Shown here: piece by piece, positions 33,145-34,319 of the stretch
Layout: each line of letters opens with the position of its first letter
Numbering within the stretch: position 1 is the stretch's first letter
Assembly: GCF_051233685.1 (NCBI RefSeq)
Contig: NZ_JBAMMY010000054.1
Span: 1-34,319, forward strand
Direction of reading: 5' to 3'
DNA: 34,319 nt
Source: RPRI01 sp051233685
GTDB lineage: Bacteria > Desulfobacterota > Desulfobacteria > Desulfobacterales > RPRI01
The notes under the pieces: model-generated
What the model was told of the DNA's origin: nothing
What the model saw: the letters and a program-made list of their open reading frames with translations, nothing else
Database searches by the model: none
Made by a program: the position numbers and the translations under genes

Positions 33145-33804
33145 ATGCGAGAAAAAAAGAAGGTGGTTATTGCCGAAGATCATACATTGCTTAGGCAGGG
33201 AATATGCGTTCTTCTGAATTCCCATGATAACCTTGAAGTCGTTGGGGAGGCAGGAGACGGACTCGATGCCATCCGTTGCGTAAAAAAACATAATCCTGCC
33301 ATTATTCTGCTTGATCTTAACATGCCAAAAATGAACGGTATTTCCGTTATCAAAGAAATAAAGAGCAGTTGCCCTGCTACAAAGATTATTGTTCTGACCA
33401 TGCACACAAAGGAGGAATATATAATTGAGGCCTTCAAATCAGGTGCAGAAGGCTATTGCTTAAAGTCTTCTTCCCAGGAAGAACTGCTTATAGCCATAAA
33501 TGCGGTTCTGTCCGGAAAGAAATATGTCTGCCCCGAAATATCCGGCAAAATTCTGGAAGGTTATATTGAGGGTCAAAAAACCATTAAACAGGATTCATCG
33601 TGGGATATGCTTACCCAAAGGGAAAAAGAAGTGCTTAAACTGGTAGGCGAGGGATATAAGAATCTGGAGATTGCTGATTATCTGTGTATCAGTGTGAAAA
33701 CAGTTGAAAAACACAGGGCAAATATTATGGAGAAACTGGACCTTCACACAGCTTCGGCCTTAACTGCCTATTCTATTGAAAGAGGACTGGTAATAAACGA
33801 ATAG
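33145..33804 (+). CDS. NarL/LuxR-family response regulator
   Basis: A 219-residue response regulator from ATG 33145; a GTG at 33136 would add three residues (MPT) and has AGGA 11 nt upstream, so the start is not certain. The receiver (about 5-120) has acidic residues ED at 11-12, phosphoacceptor D57 in ILLDLNMPKMNG, the switch Thr in VLTMHT and the lysine in YCLKSSS. The LuxR helix-turn-helix (about 155-215) reads LTQREKEVLKLVGEGY then CISVKTVEKHRANIMEKL, fully canonical. HisKA_3 kinases phosphorylate this class, and two such kinases lie in the window, one directly divergent. The targets are unknown; autoregulation of the divergent promoter region is plausible. Confidence 0.9.
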   Translation: MREKKKVVIAEDHTLLRQGICVLLNSHDNLEVVGEAGDGLDAIRCVKKHNPAIILLDLNMPKMNGISVIKEIKSSCPATKIIVLTMHTKEEYIIEAFKSGAEGYCLKSSSQEELLIAINAVLSGKKYVCPEISGKILEGYIEGQKTIKQDSSWDMLTQREKEVLKLVGEGYKNLEIADYLCISVKTVEKHRANIMEKLDLHTASALTAYSIERGLVINE

Positions 33805-34099
33805 TATAAAATAATTAAATATCAATTAATCTTAAGTAGTCAGGTTGTATCTATTGACGTACCTTTTCCCTTCGCTCCATGACTGATCTCAATGCATCCC
33901 CCTGATAGTTTTACCCTTTTTTTCATTCCTATAATTTCCATCCCTTACAAAGAAAATGATCTAAATTTTTAATCTCATGTCATCAAAAAAAATTTCTACA
34001 TAATTTTGCATGACAAAATAGGGGATGCACCTCATTTCAATTAAAATCGCTTGTATGTATTATAAAAGAAAAAATAAAATTATGAAAGGATAGGGCATT

Positions 34100-34192
34100 A
34101 TGAAAGCATTAACTTATTCATTTTTATTGAAATTGGTTATGGCTTTACTCGTGATTCTGACCATAGCAATATACATGTATGAGGTAATTTAA
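34100..34192 (+). CDS. Tiny single-pass membrane protein (30 residues), tentative
   Basis: An open frame of 30 codons starting MKALTYSFLLKLVM and continuing as one hydrophobic helix (LLVILTIAIYMY) to a TAA. A good site (AAAGGATAGGG) lies about 6-10 nt before the ATG. The lysines at 2 and 11 and the acidic end fit an N-in membrane helix. It resembles small accessory subunits of membrane complexes in size only; I do not recognise the family. The preceding 295 nt and the following bases to the window end show no other gene. Confidence 0.4.
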   Translation: MKALTYSFLLKLVMALLVILTIAIYMYEVI

Positions 34193-34319
34193 TAAGTCTA
34201 TCAGGCTAAAATCTCGACGATTTTCAACCCACAATTTTTTATTTCAACCCAATTTTTCAGGCAAATTTACCAGGCAAAAAATATTTTCACTTTTTTTTAT
34301 TTTCTGCTGGCGTCCGAGC

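Noticed and set aside
32836..33405. Reverse 189-codon open frame
   Set aside because: It runs antisense through the receiver domain of the LuxR-type regulator and the AT-rich promoter region; composition is not protein-like.

Overview
The window looks like a chromosomal segment from a moderately AT-rich, Gram-negative, anaerobic-type bacterium, most likely of the Desulfobacterota (Desulfobacterales-like). This is inferred from the mix of very large CheB/CheR/PAS/kinase hybrids, an AmrS-type radical SAM enzyme, an SPL-like radical SAM enzyme, an orphan pair of 2-oxoacid dehydrogenase E1 subunits and an AMP-forming acetyl-CoA synthetase. No rRNA, tRNA or CRISPR was recognised, so the taxonomic call stays soft.

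Region 1 (1-9.3 kb) is metabolic and housekeeping. It starts with the N-terminus of an IS256-family transposase cut by the window edge. Then come a DUF374 lysophospholipid acyltransferase, a convergent divergent-type YchF/DUF933 GTPase, and a tight three-gene unit (E1 alpha, E1 beta, SPL-like radical SAM). An endonuclease/exonuclease/phosphatase-fold protein, an exported thermonuclease-like protein and a 677-residue acetyl-CoA synthetase follow.

Region 2 (9.3-13.5 kb) is an accessory patch with signs of rearrangement. It holds a 7-TM-type sensor kinase that ends just where its ATPase domain should begin, next to an interspersed-repeat-like palindrome. After 1 kb without convincing genes but with a strong hairpin comes a DUF4160-DUF2442 pair whose end lies inside an attC-like fold, then the wreck of an ISAzo13-type transposase.

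Region 3 (13.5-34.3 kb) is a signalling island. It contains a PAS/HisKA_3 kinase; a CheB-CheR-PAS protein split into three frames by two apparent single-base changes; two paralogous phosphoribosyltransferases; a small Cys-rich protein; two STAS-like paralogues (the second interrupted by an in-frame TGA); and an orphan receiver protein. A sigma54-dependent activator then heads a cluster with phosphoribosyltransferase 2, a dienelactone-hydrolase-like enzyme and AmrS. Facing it is a 2136-residue CheB-CheR-PAS(n)-GAF-kinase-receiver fusion, transcribed divergently from a LuxR-type response regulator.

Three copies of a gap-free 66-nt element, each starting with a GGGAAATTCCC-like palindrome, lie 100-225 nt upstream of phosphoribosyltransferase 1, the Cys-rich gene and the sigma54 activator. 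They suggest these separate transcription units share one control signal. This element, together with the signalling cluster it marks, is the best candidate in the window for something undescribed.
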